From Thuidium tamariscinum (taxonomy: Eukaryota > Streptophyta > Bryopsida > Hypnales > Thuidiaceae): a stretch of 64,000 nucleotides of DNA. This document shows, piece by piece, positions 46,436 to 59,637 of this stretch. The notes under the pieces were generated by a model. It was given only the letters and a program-made list of their open reading frames with translations. It made no database searches and was not told the DNA's origin. The DNA lies in the NCBI GenBank assembly GCA_947034885.2, contig OX344755.2, forward strand, positions 2,792,501-2,856,500, written 5' to 3'. Position numbers and translations under genes: made by a program. Position 1 is the stretch's first letter; the number at the start of each line of letters is the position of its first letter.

Positions 46436-48055
46436 ATACAATAGCTTGCAAGATTGATGACATCTTGTGATTAAATTGACTATAGCTATTTTTTACTCTT
46501 AATCTAAAAATCACACTCTAAATTCTTGCCTAAAATGTACTTTCATTATTCATAATAGCCTATGATCTATTTTAGAGACACCTATTTTCAACACTTTGAA
46601 AATTTGTAGTTTATTGAAATGGTGTCTAAAAAATGCATTCTAGAAGAATTAAAAACCCATATTGACTACCAACAAGATCCCCAAAAGAAATTTTAATATA
46701 CTATCATGAACGATGCTAATTTGCGTAATTGTGCAAACCTTAAACTTTGTTCATAGTCATAGTATTGACTTAATTTGAGTTAAGCAAAAGCATCATTATT
46801 AAGGTTGAGAGTGGGTCCAAGGTAGGAGGCTTGTAAAGCAACCATTTAAGAAATTGATTGCCCTTTCTGGGAAGCTAAGCTCCTTGAAATAATTTTTAGT
46901 AAATTTTTGTATGAAGAAAAAAAGTAATTGGCACCTAACCTAATTTTTGGACCTTTGTGAAATTAGTTACATATTTTTGAAGTTGAAACGAAGAAATCAT
47001 CAATATCCATCAAAAGTGATCACCTCAAAAAATGTGCATACTTGGTACACTTAAGGAAGTAAAACATACATACCTCTAAACCATGTTCACTTTTGATACC
47101 TCATTGCCCAAAGTCCAAACATGCTTAGGAGCATCCTTGATTTTCAAGCCTTATAAGTCTACATGTCATTAGGCTATGAATATCTCAATTATTTAGTCTT
47201 GTAATTTTCATATTGTAGATGACATAAAACAAATTTGGAGTCATTTGATTACATAGATTGCAAGATTATAAAATTTTGGTGTTGAAAGAAGAATGATGCT
47301 CAATTTTTTCCTAAAAACAAGTTTGGAGGTGAAATTTGGATTCTAAACCTACCCAAATGAAAAAACTTAAAACCAAAAAGTGCTCTCAAAACAACATGCA
47401 AACACATTGGTGGAAAATAAATGTCATTCACTTGACTCATTCTATTTGCAAAATGACTTTGATATTTCAAAAACATAGGGAAAAAGAGTGCAAAAAACAC
47501 ATCTATAACTAAACCTCCTACTAAAATGCTTCTCAGTCATTCATATATTCTTGGATTGATATAAAATTGGTTCTCTTTCATGCATAATTATCACTCAATT
47601 CTAATCTAATTCAAATTCAAATATACCAAATTTAAATTATTAGAAAAGGAAATTTCATTTTTGGTAAATTTCTTAAGTCAATTTTTGAGGTTGTGTAGAA
47701 TATTTTATTGAAAACAATTTCTAATGAATTTTTTCAATTTGATTGCATAGATATGTAGGAAAATCTATGCAAACATCTTTCACATTAAAGAACACCTTCT
47801 TAAGTAACAAAATAATTCTAGTGAAGAGTTTAATGTAAGGTGTCATATGACCATATTTTGTAAAATAGATATCTTTATATTTCAACTAGATTTTTCTATT
47901 TGACACTCACATTACAACTAACTCTATACATTTCAACATAGCAATCCAATTACTTTGCCAAAATCAAGTTAAATAAGATATAAAAATATTTATTTTATAA
48001 ATTTTGATTTCATGGTGCTTCAAATTAATTCCTTTCTTGATCATACTTTTGTTAC
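46436..48055. other. AT-rich intergenic DNA, nothing recognised
   Basis: No open frame longer than 66 codons, no inverted-repeat ends and no motif of note. Confidence 0.45.
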
Positions 48056-49277
48056 TTAACTCCTAAAGGTTTTTGACTATGATTTCATCTAAAACACTCC
48101 AAAACTATGATTTCTAATGCAAGTGCATAATTTTAAAAAAAAAACATTTTTTGACACATGTAACCCTAGGATCTTGTAATAAGGTGATGTGAAAACATGT
48201 GGAAAAAATTTCATAAATTTTCACCGTATACATTGCAAGATATTAGCATTTGAATTGATGTAAATCCTTTTTGTTAAACCTTCGCAAACCCCCATGCACT
48301 ACACTTCACAAGGGTTCATTTTTCAATGCAAGTACGCTATATGCTCAAAAAAATTTCAAATCATGTGAAATTGTATAACATAAAGGAAAAAATAGTAAGT
48401 AGAAAAAAACAAAAAATGATTAAAAATATTGAATTGTGGAGAATTTATTTATGGAATTGAAAAATGCCAATTCCAATGGCTGTAATATTGTAATAAAAAA
48501 TCTTCATCCAATGTGTTTTTTTTTTTCCAAAAATACTAAAATTTGAATCAAATAAAGGATTTAAAATTTTTTTTTGTAGACTTGAGATTCTATAACTATG
48601 AAACTATCCACAAACTACTCCACACCAAAATTCCTCATAACTTTCATTTCATTAATCAAAATGGAATATTTCAAAGCTTTGCATATAGATATAAGTTTAA
48701 TAAACTAAATTCAAAATTTTATTTCTTAAGAAAATAATTTTTGAAGAAGTTTTTTAAACTGCATGGTTTGCTTGTTGTTATAAATTAGTTAGTAACAACG
48801 GGACTTACATGTGGTTACAATGGTTGTGGTTAGTTATGCATCTCCGTCCTTTAAGAACTATGTGAGGAGGTTCATCCCTCACTCAATATTTTAATTAATA
48901 TAGGCGTAGTGCTTTTGATACAATTTGTGTGATCTCGTAAAGATTGCCTTGGTCATGGTTTCGGTGTTCATCTGATGCAATTGCATGGTCTATTCAAATA
49001 AATAGGTTTGTACCTTTCACGTTGGTTCCGATGGAGCGTTGATCATGTATTTGCCAAATCCTAACACTTGATGAGCAACAAATGCTACATATCATGCCAT
49101 AACTTCTTAATCATGTAGTCAAGAGTTAGGAAAATTATTGGGCGTTGAAGGTGCTCCTTGTATAATGTTATGTGGAAATTCCAAAGAAAAAAAATAAAAA
49201 ACTTCATTTGTAATGAGTTGCCCAAAATGGGTGTGTTGCCGAAAAAAACATAGTTTAGGGCTTGCTTTAGGGTTTAA
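48056..49277. mobile_element. Family B element with an insertion
   Basis: Starts TTAACTCCTAAAGGTTTTTG and ends GCTTTAGGGTTTAA. The standard family order (CCCATGCACTACACTTCACA, CTCATAACTTTCATTTCATT, GAGTTGCCCAAAATGG) is interrupted by about 290 bp of GC-richer DNA near 48780-49070, perhaps a nested element or captured fragment. Confidence 0.6.
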
Positions 49278-50230
49278 GGGAGTGTTCTTTTAATATGAAA
49301 GATGTGTGCATGGATGTTCTTTACGTACCCTAGCAATTGAATTTTTTTAAATGCATCATTAGTTGTTCTTAATAGAGTATAATGTAAAACTATGAAAAAT
49401 GATTTCAAAAATTCACCAAAAATTGAATATTGTTTTTTTGAAGATTAAATTTGGTATGTATGATTGGAATTGTGTAAGGATGAAATTATAATTATGCCTA
49501 CCAAAATATACCAATTATTTTGCATATAGTTAAAAAAAAGTGTGAAAGGCTCAAATTGGTTGGTTGTAAGATTACACTATTGGATTGTATTCTACATCTT
49601 AGCCGTATACAATTTGATGAGAAGTATTTGGAAGTCCATTTTCTTTATTTATAGATCCTTTTTTTCAAGCATTACAAAAGTCACCCCTAGATTCTCATGG
49701 ATAGTAGAGGTTCATTTTAGGCAAGAATTTATAGGGGTGGGTGGGTTAGAAAGGGGTCACAATCAGGTGAAGTTATCTTTATTCTTGAAGTCCCAAAGTT
49801 CATATATAGAAATCTTGGGATTTCAAGTAGGCTTCGATAAACTCATTTTTAATATGATTTTCTCAATTGTTATTTGTAGATTAATTGAAACTACAAGAAT
49901 TTTGTTGTTATATCATTTTTGTTTCAATTGGTGCCCCAAAGCAGAAGCTATGCCATCCTAAATCTATAAAATAGTTCATCATATAGCCCAAAGAAATCAT
50001 ATAAATCATTCCCTTTTTTTTAGTTTTAACTTTTTCTTCAAGATTATGTTTTTGTCTAGGTTTAAAACTTTGGCTCATTCCATTTAGATTAGTAATGTGA
50101 AAGTTATGGAACTTTTTGTTAAATTATAGAAAATGATTGCATCATCGTAAGAAAATTATTCATAAGATTCATTTTTGAATTCAATTTTTACCAATTTTTC
50201 TAATTTTTTTGACATAGTTGATTTTGCTTT
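49278..50230. other. AT-rich intergenic DNA with an unrecognised open frame
   Basis: The frame 49542-49961 (139 residues) is mostly hydrophobic and aromatic, has no domain and sits in repeat-like DNA. I do not call it a gene. The flanking text resembles family B interior. Confidence 0.35.
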
Positions 50231-51153
50231 CTAGCCCCTTAAGTTCTATACCTTTTTTTCATCAAAAACACTTCAAAATTGCCATTTCTAATACAAGTAC
50301 CAAAATTTTGAAAAAAACCACAAATTTTGGACACATGTGACCAACTAACCATAGAATCTTGTAGTATGCTAGTTTGACAAGATGTAGAAATCGATTCAAG
50401 AATTTCCACTGTGAGCATTGTAAGATGTATGCACTTGAATTGACAAAGAACATTTTTTGGTACCTATCAGAAACCATTCAATTGCACTTCACAATGGAAA
50501 TATGTCCAAAATGGTGGTACTTCTTAAGATTCATTGATCAAGGCAACCTAGCTACATGCTTGAAATTTTTCAAAAACATTTGTAATTGTGCAACATATAG
50601 GTAAAAACTAGTAAGCAAAAAGAAGTAGAAAATGATTCAAAATACTAAATTGTTGATCATTTAGTTATGAAATCATAAAACGTCAATTCCAATGGTTTGA
50701 ATGTTAGAATAATCTATCTAAACCCTACAACTTTGTTATTATTTAAAAAAAATTATAATTGAATAAAATAAAAGATTTCAAATTTTATTTTAGAGTGGGA
50801 AATCCATAATTACCGACAAACTAAAACTCCTCAAAACTTTCATCACAAAATGGAATGACTCAAAGCTTTCCACATGTATATAAATCTAAAAAACTAATTT
50901 CAGGTTTTTTTTATAAAGAAAATCTTTTTTTCTAATCTCTTTGGACTATCTAACCAAGACAAAAAAGTTGCATATCATGCAATCAATTTTAACCATGTTG
51001 TCAAAAGTTATGAAAATTGTTGTATCTTGAAGATATTCCTTCTCTACATTTTGTATGAACATTTCAAAGAAAAAGTAGAAATTCCATTCTCAATGAGTTG
51101 CCTAGAGTTGGTATGTTGCCAAAAAATATAGCTTGGTCCTTTCAATGCTTGAA
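50231..51153. mobile_element. Family B element, mutated ends
   Basis: The left end reads CTAGCCCCTTAAGTTCTA instead of TTAACCCC, and the right end GGTCCTTTCAATGCTTGAAC. The interior is standard for the family (GCACTTGAATTGACAAAGAA, ATGGTGGTACTTC, GTATGTTGCCAAAAAATA). Confidence 0.55.
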
Positions 51154-52700
51154 CAATCTCATTATTGGGTTTGATATATTGCAATTCCATCTTTAACTAC
51201 TAAGGATTTGTTTTTTCTATCTCTTACTTGCTTCTAGTTAATTATTTTATGAGAAAAGAATTATTTTGGTTTATTTTAAAAAAAAGGTCTTTACTCACTT
51301 TCAATTCAATTTTTCAAAGTGAAAATTAGAAATTCAAAATCAATATTGCAAAAGAAATCTAGTCAAGCAAGGTCCCAAAAAATACTTCTTTTTCCACTTG
51401 AATTGCAAATATTGTGCAATTTAATGGTCAAAGTTTCAAAAAAATTCTAAATATTTTTGTAATAGTCCAATTCAAGATTAAATGATTTATTATGAGAGAA
51501 AAAAAATTCAATTTTCAAGTTATTTTGCTTTTTGTAAAAGAAAATGACAACTTTTAGGATCACTTTATACTATGGCCAAAGATTGAGAGGCTATTGGTTT
51601 CCACCAATTACATTTCAAGACATCAAGAATTTGACTTCTCAACCCTTCATAGTAGAGGATACAAGTCCAAAGGCCATCACCCTCCAACTACCTAAGTACC
51701 TATATGGCAACAAATTGTCTCCATAGGAACACACTCTTGAAGGAAGTCAAGAGTCTATAGGAAGATTTTCATTAAAAATGAGATTCAAACAAAACCTCAT
51801 TCATTAGATTGGTATGGATTTGGAATTGGCCTTAGGAGGCTTCAGTCTATGGCCACCCAAATCAAAAGGCTATAGGAGTTCATTGCCAAGGATTTGGATG
51901 ATTTGGACGATCTGGACTTAGCTTTTTGAGGCTTCACACTATGGTTGGCCAAAAGCTTCAATCCCTATATTTTCTTCCCCATTTTTTTGGATTCTCACTA
52001 AAGTTTGGCCACTCAATTCCACAACCTCTCAACTTAGATGACTATCAAGTGAAGTGCCCTTTAGTATTTCTTTTGATGGAAAAAGGCCTTGGATCTTATT
52101 TTAGGAGTTAACCCCATAAATTCTTGAGTTATGGATTGACAAACCCCAATAAATTGCAATTTTTAGTTTCTAGACCTAAATTTGAATTTTCTTTTTTTCA
52201 TGTACCAAGCCAAGTGATTTTAAATTGTATAATTCTAACCATGCTAGATCAAAATTTCACATTTGAGAACATGATAGGCTTTAGAATTGGATGAAAAATA
52301 CATTAGGCCCAGGAACCCTACTAACCCAAATCCTACCAGCTACACTCCCAAGACCCCTACTATCTCTCCATTCTAGGCCCCCACACTCCAAGACCATTTG
52401 CCTCCTAACTTTGCCTAGCTCTCAAGCCCCTTGTCTCCCATCCAAAGATCCCCTTACACCTCAAAAATGGTGACAAGCACTCTTTTATAGCACAATTGTG
52501 CATTACTAGGAGGTAGTATAAAAATTGAGGGACAAAATTTGCCCAAAAAATCCTCCAACTCCAAGAACCAAATAAGAATGGATTGCCTTATCAACTTGAA
52601 ATGAAATATTTTAAAAAAAAAAATTGTGTGAGACATGGATAATTATGCTAGAAAAGAAATGGAATCACTTGAATTAATGAAAAATCTTAGAAAGATTGCC
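51154..52700. other. Intergenic DNA, no gene called
   Basis: Open frames of 60-61 codons at 51544, 51926 and 52291 share no domain and no splice context with each other. 52290-52460 is rich in CCC/ACTCC and less AT-rich, but its translation is low-complexity. Nothing firm can be said. Confidence 0.4.
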
Positions 52701-52734
52701 CAATATTTGTTGTTTTTCCTCCATAATGTAAAAG

Positions 52735-52975
52735 ATTATTTGATCCCTCTCTAAAGTAAAATTCCTTTGTGAAATGTAAATGTTAAAAGAAAAATTAAAA
52801 GATCTTTTTCATTTTCCATTCTCCAAAGTAAAAGCCCTTGTTGAATATTGAAGAAAAGGTAAAAGATCTTTTCCTTTTTTTTCTCCCAATACCAAAGTAA
52901 AAGTCCATTGTGAATGTTTTAAAGAAAAGTAAAATGCCTTTTCTGTTTTCTCCAACACCAAACACCTATTGTAAG
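52735..52975. repeat. Degenerate ~65-bp tandem repeat in the SAUR promoter
   Basis: Units built from CCAAAGTAAAAGTCCATTGT / GAATGTTTTAAAGAAAAG / TAAAAGATCTTTTCC recur about four times, with starts near 52752, 52823, 52888 and 52957. The array ends at the TATA box of the downstream gene. The repeated AAAG cores resemble Dof-factor sites, which is only an inference. Confidence 0.6.
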
Positions 52976-52985
52976 TATAAAAGAC
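52976..52985 (+). promoter_or_regulatory. TATA box of the SAUR-like gene
   Basis: GTATAAAAGA stands about 230 bp upstream of the ATG and directly after the promoter repeat array. The sequence is a good plant TATA box; its use is inferred. Confidence 0.55.
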
Positions 52986-53213
52986 AACACCTCCTTCATT
53001 TTATTACTCACACCACATTCATGTGATAGATCCACAATGCTTCCATCACATACAATCCAAGTCTAGTGAACATTTGTGAACACACCATTCTTTCACACCC
53101 ACCCGTGGTTGTAGTGGTGCATTTTGTTTATTGTAAAGAGCACCATCTTCTATTTGCAACTCCACACTTAGTTCATTCCAAACTTCGGTGTCAAAAGCAA
53201 GCCTAGTCCAATC

Positions 53214-53570
53214 ATGCCGGGGAAACTATTGGGCAAGCAATTGCAAAAGGTGCAACGCAAGTTTGCACCCCACCACAATGGCAATGTCGAGCTTGAAGAT
53301 GAAGACACTCTTCCTGGTGATGTCCCCAAAGGATCCTTTGTGGTGTACATTGGTGACGAGATGTGCCGATTTGTGCTCAGAACCAAGGTCCTTCGCCACC
53401 CCCTCTTCCAAGCGTTGTTGGCGAAATCAGCGGAGGAGTTTGGATACAATCCTTACGGGAGCTTGCTTTTGGATTGCAAGGTCCCATTCTTCAAGCAACT
53501 TGTTCGAGTCATTGAGCATCCGTTTTGGAGCATTCCATTGCAGCAAGAGTGTTTGGCTAGCTCCATCTAA
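53214..53570 (+). CDS. SAUR-like auxin-responsive protein, 118 residues
   Basis: SAUR proteins are small, intronless, auxin-induced regulators; several inhibit PP2C-D phosphatases and so promote cell expansion. The central domain is clear: DVPKGSFVVYIGDEMCRFVL (residues about 36-55), then HPLFQALLAKSAEEFGYNPY and LLLDCKVPFFKQLVRVIEH. The N-terminal 30 residues are basic (GKLLGKQLQKVQRKF) and variable, as usual. Length, lack of introns and domain position fit the family. The start is the first ATG after a TATA box and untranslated leader. No stop or shift is present. Confidence 0.9.
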   Translation: MPGKLLGKQLQKVQRKFAPHHNGNVELEDEDTLPGDVPKGSFVVYIGDEMCRFVLRTKVLRHPLFQALLAKSAEEFGYNPYGSLLLDCKVPFFKQLVRVIEHPFWSIPLQQECLASSI

Positions 53571-54843
53571 TTTTGGAAGTTGGTGATTTTTGACAGAGAG
53601 AGCGTGATTTGGGGTGTGTTGTATCCACACTTGTTTTGAATAGGACACTACTGTAGGAACTTAGTAAATGTAGTTGTACATAGATCCACAAAATAAATTT
53701 CCATGTGGAAAGCTTCATAATATTCACTTGTTATAAGTGTTTGTAAATCAAGCCCTGAGTGGCTGAACATGAAAATTTTAAGACCTTCAATTGAGGGATA
53801 AATCAAACTTGTTTTTACTACAAAATGCATGATTCCTTGTCTGTCTAGATTGCTTGTTCAATCCTCTCCAACACCATTTGAAATCATGGCATGCTCTTTA
53901 ATTTCCATCTCACACTCACAACCAAAGTGTTTTGAAACTTGACTTTAGTTTTATTTTTGTTTATTTTCTCAATTTATTGTTATGCACACAAACAATTCCC
54001 ATGGCAATGATATTTTGGGACTTTGTATGCTCTGTAAGTTATATGGAATCACTTAATTTTGGCATGGTGTAACTTGAAGGACTAGTAATTGTGATTTTAG
54101 TGGCACAGTAACACATCTCCTTACCCTTGAAGGGCAGACCCATAGCCACTAATTTCAAGCTTCATTGTTGGTTGCTCAGTTTGCTACCATTTTGGAACTA
54201 AATATGTATGAAATTTTTCATGTACTAAAATTTAGTACCTATCTCAACTTGAAAATTTAGAATATCTTAAAATTGAACATTTTATTTCAATTTGAGCCTA
54301 CAATCATGGTATACTAACTTTTTTTTAAATTACAAAAAGATGGTATACATTGTAGTCTTTCCAAAATTCCAATATTCATGAAGAAGTCTTTTCTTTTTGT
54401 GAAATTTAAAATGAGAAATATGAATTTTTTGTTTCCTATAGCTCGGTACTATTTGAATGAATAGAACATCGTAGACTAAAAGAAAAAAAAGAATCACAAT
54501 CCATAATTACCAAACTTAGCAACATAGCTAAGGCTAAAAAGTGGTCAATAAATGACTTCATTCTTCATTGTAGAAACAAAGAATGCACTCAATGATCCAA
54601 TAATTGAAACAAGTTTGGTGACTAATTTGGTCATGTGATAGGAAACCATGTCTTTGAATGTAAATAAAAGTTTATGTGAAGTTCAAAAATGAAAACTTTG
54701 AATTCATTTACATTATCAATACACTTCAATGGTATACCACTTGGTGGGAAAGGATTTTGAAATTCATTTTTGTTGTCAAACACATGTTCTTTCAAGGTTG
54801 AGGAATCTACACTTAAATCTATCCAAATAAACAATTGAGCATT
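53571..54843. other. 3' flank of the SAUR gene and AT-rich DNA
   Basis: 54090-54230 is a copy of the dispersed repeat also found at 42550-43090 and 1655-2160. ACAAAATAAATTTCC near 53688 may serve as a polyadenylation region for the SAUR gene. No other gene is seen. Confidence 0.45.
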
Positions 54844-54844
54844 G

Positions 54845-55888
54845 GTAACCCCTAAAGGACCAAGTTGCATTTATTGGGAATACAAAAATTCTAGGCAACT
54901 ACGTACAAATGGAATTATTATCTTTTGTTTTTGAAACTGTAACACAACATGTGAACAAGGAATGTCTTTAAGTCCTCAAATTTTTTATAACTTTTGACTA
55001 CATGCTTAAGAAGTTTTTGTATAATATGTAGATTTTTTTCATTGGGTTAGCATTTTGGGTAGATCTCAAAATCATTTTTTTCTAAAACAAAAATTTGAAA
55101 TTGGTTTTCTAGACTTTGATGTATGTGGAAAGCTTTGAATCATTCTATTTAGATTAGTGACATGAAAGTTATAAGGTGTTTTAGTTTACAAGTAATTACA
55201 ATTTTCCTATCCTAAAATAAATTGTAGAGGCCATTTAATAATCCAATTTTCAATATTTTTTGAAGAAATTAGATTGTAGATTTGGATTGTTCATTACAAC
55301 ATTACAATCCATTGAAATTGTCATTTTTCAATTCCATAACAAAAATATGTGTCGAACTTGCTTTAAAGAATGAATACAAAGAAACACCTTAAATATAGTT
55401 GTCATTTCAAATTCTAAAATCTTGCAATCTATGAGCCAAAAATTTCTAAAGAATGCACTAGATGAAATTGGAGGCCTTGGAAGGGCCATTTTGGGTATGT
55501 TTCCAAAACAATTCCCAAAATCATTGGTTGTTGTCAAGCCAACAATTTAAAATAAATAAATTTGGGTCCTAAAATGCAAAAGCCCCCCCCCTCTAATTTC
55601 TTTTCAAAAAAGAAGAAGCTAATGTCATGGCATGGTCCCAACCACATTGAATTCCGCAATTTCTACATTCATGTGGCAATTTTTGCTTTTCTAGAGTTTC
55701 GGAACCCACAATCTTCTAGAGGCTTCAAATCTCATAAAATGATCCACATCTTCTCTAACTAGCATACTAAAGGATCCTAAAATTATATGTGTTAAAAAAT
55801 GATTTAAAAAAAAATTGGTACTTGTATTAGAAATGGCAGTTTTGGAGTGTCTTTGGTGAAATCGTACTCAAGATTCTTAGGAGGTTAA
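54845..55888. mobile_element. Family B element
   Basis: Starts GTAACCCCTAAAGGACCAAG (TTAA mutated by one base) and ends TTAGGAGGTTAA. Standard family interior. A run of 9 C lies at 55583-55591. Confidence 0.68.
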
Positions 55889-57949
55889 ATTGTCCTAAAT
55901 TTTTATTGATTCTTATTAGAAATCAAATGATTATTTTTAGATTCTCTTCTTTAGAACCAATTAGATACAAGATTAACCAAATAAAAATTTCAAAGTGCTA
56001 AAAGTAGATGTTTTGAAACTAATCCCTAACTCTTGTAAATAGTGGGAGTTTGCTCTAGGTAAGAATTTACAAGGAGGTACTTGTAAAGAGAATTCACAAT
56101 TGAATTCAATCATCTTAATTCTTAAAGTCCTAAAGACCCTTCAAGAAACTCTTAGAAATTTGAATAGGATTGTGTGACCTCAATCTTTGACATGATTTTT
56201 TGAACTATTTTTTGAAGTTTGGAAATCACAATAGCTTATTAGGAATGTGATTTTCATTTCAACAGGTGCTTGGAAGCAAAATCTATGCCACTTTAACTTC
56301 CAAAAGCAATTTACATGACAACCCAAAACAATCACAAAAAATTGAATTTTGAATTATTCTCTCAAAAACAAAGATTATATATATTTTTTCCTACATGCAA
56401 AGCTTTGATTTCTTCCATTTAGATGAGTGATGTGAAAATTATGTAACTTTTTGTTTTTGAGACAATCATTGCATCATTGTCAGAAGATAATTCATAGGAT
56501 TCAATTTCAAACTCAATTTTCACAATTTGAAAGAAAATTTCCATATAAATGGCTTTATTTCCTAGAACATTTTTACTATTGAAATTAGAATATTTCAATT
56601 TGATCTAAGAGCTATTAACAAATTATTTTTTCCTCCTCTCTTGTATCTACATCTACATAACAATTTTCTTAATAATGCAAATGAATTGTCTTTCTTTGAA
56701 TTTTTTTCCTAAATTGCAACTCAATTCCTTAACATGAAAATTATGAATTCAAAACCAATAGTCCAAAAATTTTGAGTTAGGAAGATTCAAAGCCAAAAAT
56801 TCCAATGGCTTATAATAATGGCTAAAGCTAAAAATTGAGAATTCAAAGCTAAAAATTCCATGGCTTATAATGATTCATTCTTTATTTTACAAAAGATTAC
56901 ATACTTATGGGATTATGAGTAGGACATGTATATAAAGGTTCCAAACCTTGTTCTTCAATTTCTCAATCCCAAGAATTTTTTAATTTCAATTTCATGAACT
57001 ACTACATTGTCACAATGTTGCAAAATTTTGTATAATTACCTCCAATTTGACACCTAGGTTGTGACTTCAGAAAAATGTAGGTGTACATATTCTTAGAATT
57101 TTTTAATTTAGTGTTTCACAAAGGCTTGCCTAATTAATATCATAATTCTATAGGCAAACAATTATATTTAATTAAAAATAATGCATACAATTGCTATGCA
57201 ATTGTTGTTTTACAAAAAGATTTGTATAAAAGATAACAAAAATAACTAAATAATATTAAAAAATTTAAAAACTCTTATTTTTCTAAAACATACTATTTTA
57301 ATGAATTGTTGCCTAGATTGTTAGAAATGTAGAGAATCTACTATTTAATAAGTATACAATGATGAAGAGAATATTGTGAAATAAATATGAGACAATATAA
57401 AAAGAAAATATGTCACTTTTCGTTTCTAAAACTTTAATGTTTTTGACAATTGTATAATATTATATTTGTATCACAACTTCATGTAAAGAGGCAATATGAT
57501 AGTACAAATAAGTGGAAAAAAACTATTATATCTCAAATTGGGATGCAAATATAGAATCAATAAAGAATGTGTAAATTCAAATGGTTGGTTGTACCAAAGT
57601 TTACTAATACTAATTTTTCCTACTAAAAAGGGATATTGATAGATTTCAATATTGTTTTTAACCACATTTTTTTGAAGTAGTGCAAGTTTGGTTAATTAGT
57701 GTCACATGTATTGAAAGGATAAATCAAAGTAGTTTTTTATAAGGATACAAAGTCTTTTCTAATATTTTTAAATTCAAAAAATATATACTAAATTTATACA
57801 AAGTACTAAATATATAGTTATAGCTACTAAATATGAAGATAAAATTAGACTTATTAGAATACTTAAAAAACAAGACCAATTATTAAGGTAGGTAAAGCTA
57901 ATAAGTAATTGATTTTGAGAAGGATTCTTAAATACACAAAAATGGGGGT
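55889..57949. other. Very AT-rich intergenic DNA, nothing recognised
   Basis: About 56340-56620 resembles family B interior. The remainder, especially 57080-57480, is almost pure A/T with no motif. No gene is seen. Confidence 0.45.
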
Positions 57950-58074
57950 ACAATGACTAGTAGACAATGATTGCATCAACGACAATAACTGCAAAATAAC
58001 TACAAAATGTTTGTTTTGTAGTCATTATTGTTGGTGTAGTCATTGTGGACAAATCATTTATACCCCTATTTTCT
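57950..58074. mobile_element. ~125-bp palindromic MITE
   Basis: AATGGGGGTACAATGACTA pairs with TAGTCATTG then ATACCCCTATTTT; inner CAACGACAATAACTGCAAAA pairs with TTTTGTAGTCATTATTGTTG. It forms a long hairpin without coding capacity. Family unknown. Confidence 0.6.
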
Positions 58075-59120
58075 TGGAGTGGTTGCATTTTTTTTCCTTT
58101 TAGCCTAATAAAATCATGGCCCCTATGACTAAAGTAGTCACCAAAATTTCCTTCCTATCAGACCAATTAGTAGTACATTATTTCTTTTCTACAGTTAAGA
58201 ATGGAGTCATCTATCAGACAAGTTTGGTCATCTATGACTAAGGTAGCCTTCCATGGTTACATTTATTAATCAAAGACTTTTAATCCTTGGCATCCTTATA
58301 GATTATCCCTAGAATGCTAAGAGAATCCAAATGTCACTTTTGGATGACAAAAAAAATTGCTTGAAGATGTAAAATGGCATAATTTTATCTAATTTTTTTT
58401 GTTGATAGAAAAGATTTTCTTTGTTACAACACATACAAAAAAAGGCCTTGTGGAGATGTCTAAGAACTTACTTTAAATCAAGAATTGCCACAAATGACAA
58501 AAGAAGCCCTTCTACTATATTTTGTGCCAATTCATACCTTCTTGCACTCGAGTTTGCTCTTGATCTCAATGTGAGATTTGTAGTTGATTTTTTTGAATTT
58601 GAGCCCAATTAATGAATTGAAGCTTATTCAATCTAGTTTCTACTCTAATTTGAAGTTTTCAATAATTACTAAAATTAAATATTCATCACAAATAGAACAC
58701 TAAACCTATTACCATGGACTATTGATGTTCTCTTTCAATAATTAAAAACAAAATTTCATTTACACTATAATATTCTTCACTATAACATATTCATTTGAAA
58801 AAATTTCAATTTTTATGAAATGATTTAGAATTGAAGATGAATTCCTTCACTTTTTCTTCAAAAATCATGGTAATTTGAATTCATCACCACTAAATTTGAA
58901 AATTTTATGAATTATAGAAGAAATACAATTTCATCTTTAAAAAATAAAAAATAAAAATTCTCACTCAATCTTAGTTGTAAAATAGAGAAAAAGGGAGATA
59001 AGATAAATTGCATGGTTATAGGCTCTGAGGGGTAATAGTATTTGTTTTTCTAGCACAACAACATGAGAAGACCACGTTGTTGAGGGGTGCAAGTACCATC
59101 CCCGGTATTCCAAGAACAAA
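58075..59120. other. AT-rich intergenic DNA
   Basis: No convincing gene. The 63-codon frame at 58421-58612 has no domain. Confidence 0.4.
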
Positions 59121-59424
59121 GGGTAGGATGCTCTAAAAGCGACCATGTTTCTAAAAGTAAGCATGCCAGAGTGGTAGATTTTAGGTTCTGCAATGTACTA
59201 CAATTGTATATTTCAGCAGGTGGTCGCTTTTAAAGCACACTGTGTTTGAACTTTGAAAATTCATAACTAATTCTACACAAGTCCAAAAAAGATGAAACAA
59301 CTTGGGTTAGATGCCAATTCCATTTCCCTTCCTATGAAAATTTACTGAAAATTGATTCAAGGAGTTCAGCTTCCCCGAAAAGGCAATCAGCTCTTAAGTG
59401 GTCGCTTTTAGAGCAGCCTACCTT
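59121..59424. mobile_element. Family C-like MITE in the plastid L12 promoter
   Basis: Ends GGTAGGATGCTCTAAAAGCG and CGCTTTTAGAGCAGCCTACC are complementary with two mismatches. A further GTGGTCGCTTTTAAAGCA lies inside. The TAAGGTRGG...AAAAGCGMCC pattern relates it to the copies at 1-1333 and 18513-18789. Its right end is about 213 bp from the start codon of the L12 gene. Confidence 0.75.
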
Positions 59425-59637
59425 AGCCCATCGTTACCTGCCCTGAAAAGAACTCGGGAACATGGGATAAGGGCAGGGAACTCCCCAGGGAACCCTGAAG
59501 AGGATAATGTACACAATCTGTGCATATGGACCACCTTCCTCTGTTTCCGACCCAGCTCTTCGACTCCGCCATCGCCATTGCAATCCAAACTCTTCGTCCT
59601 CGCATTGCATTTTTTCCTCGAGGTTGATTGAATTACA

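Noticed and set aside
49542..49961. 139-residue hydrophobic frame as a possible membrane protein
   Set aside because: No start context, domain or codon bias; surrounded by repeat DNA.
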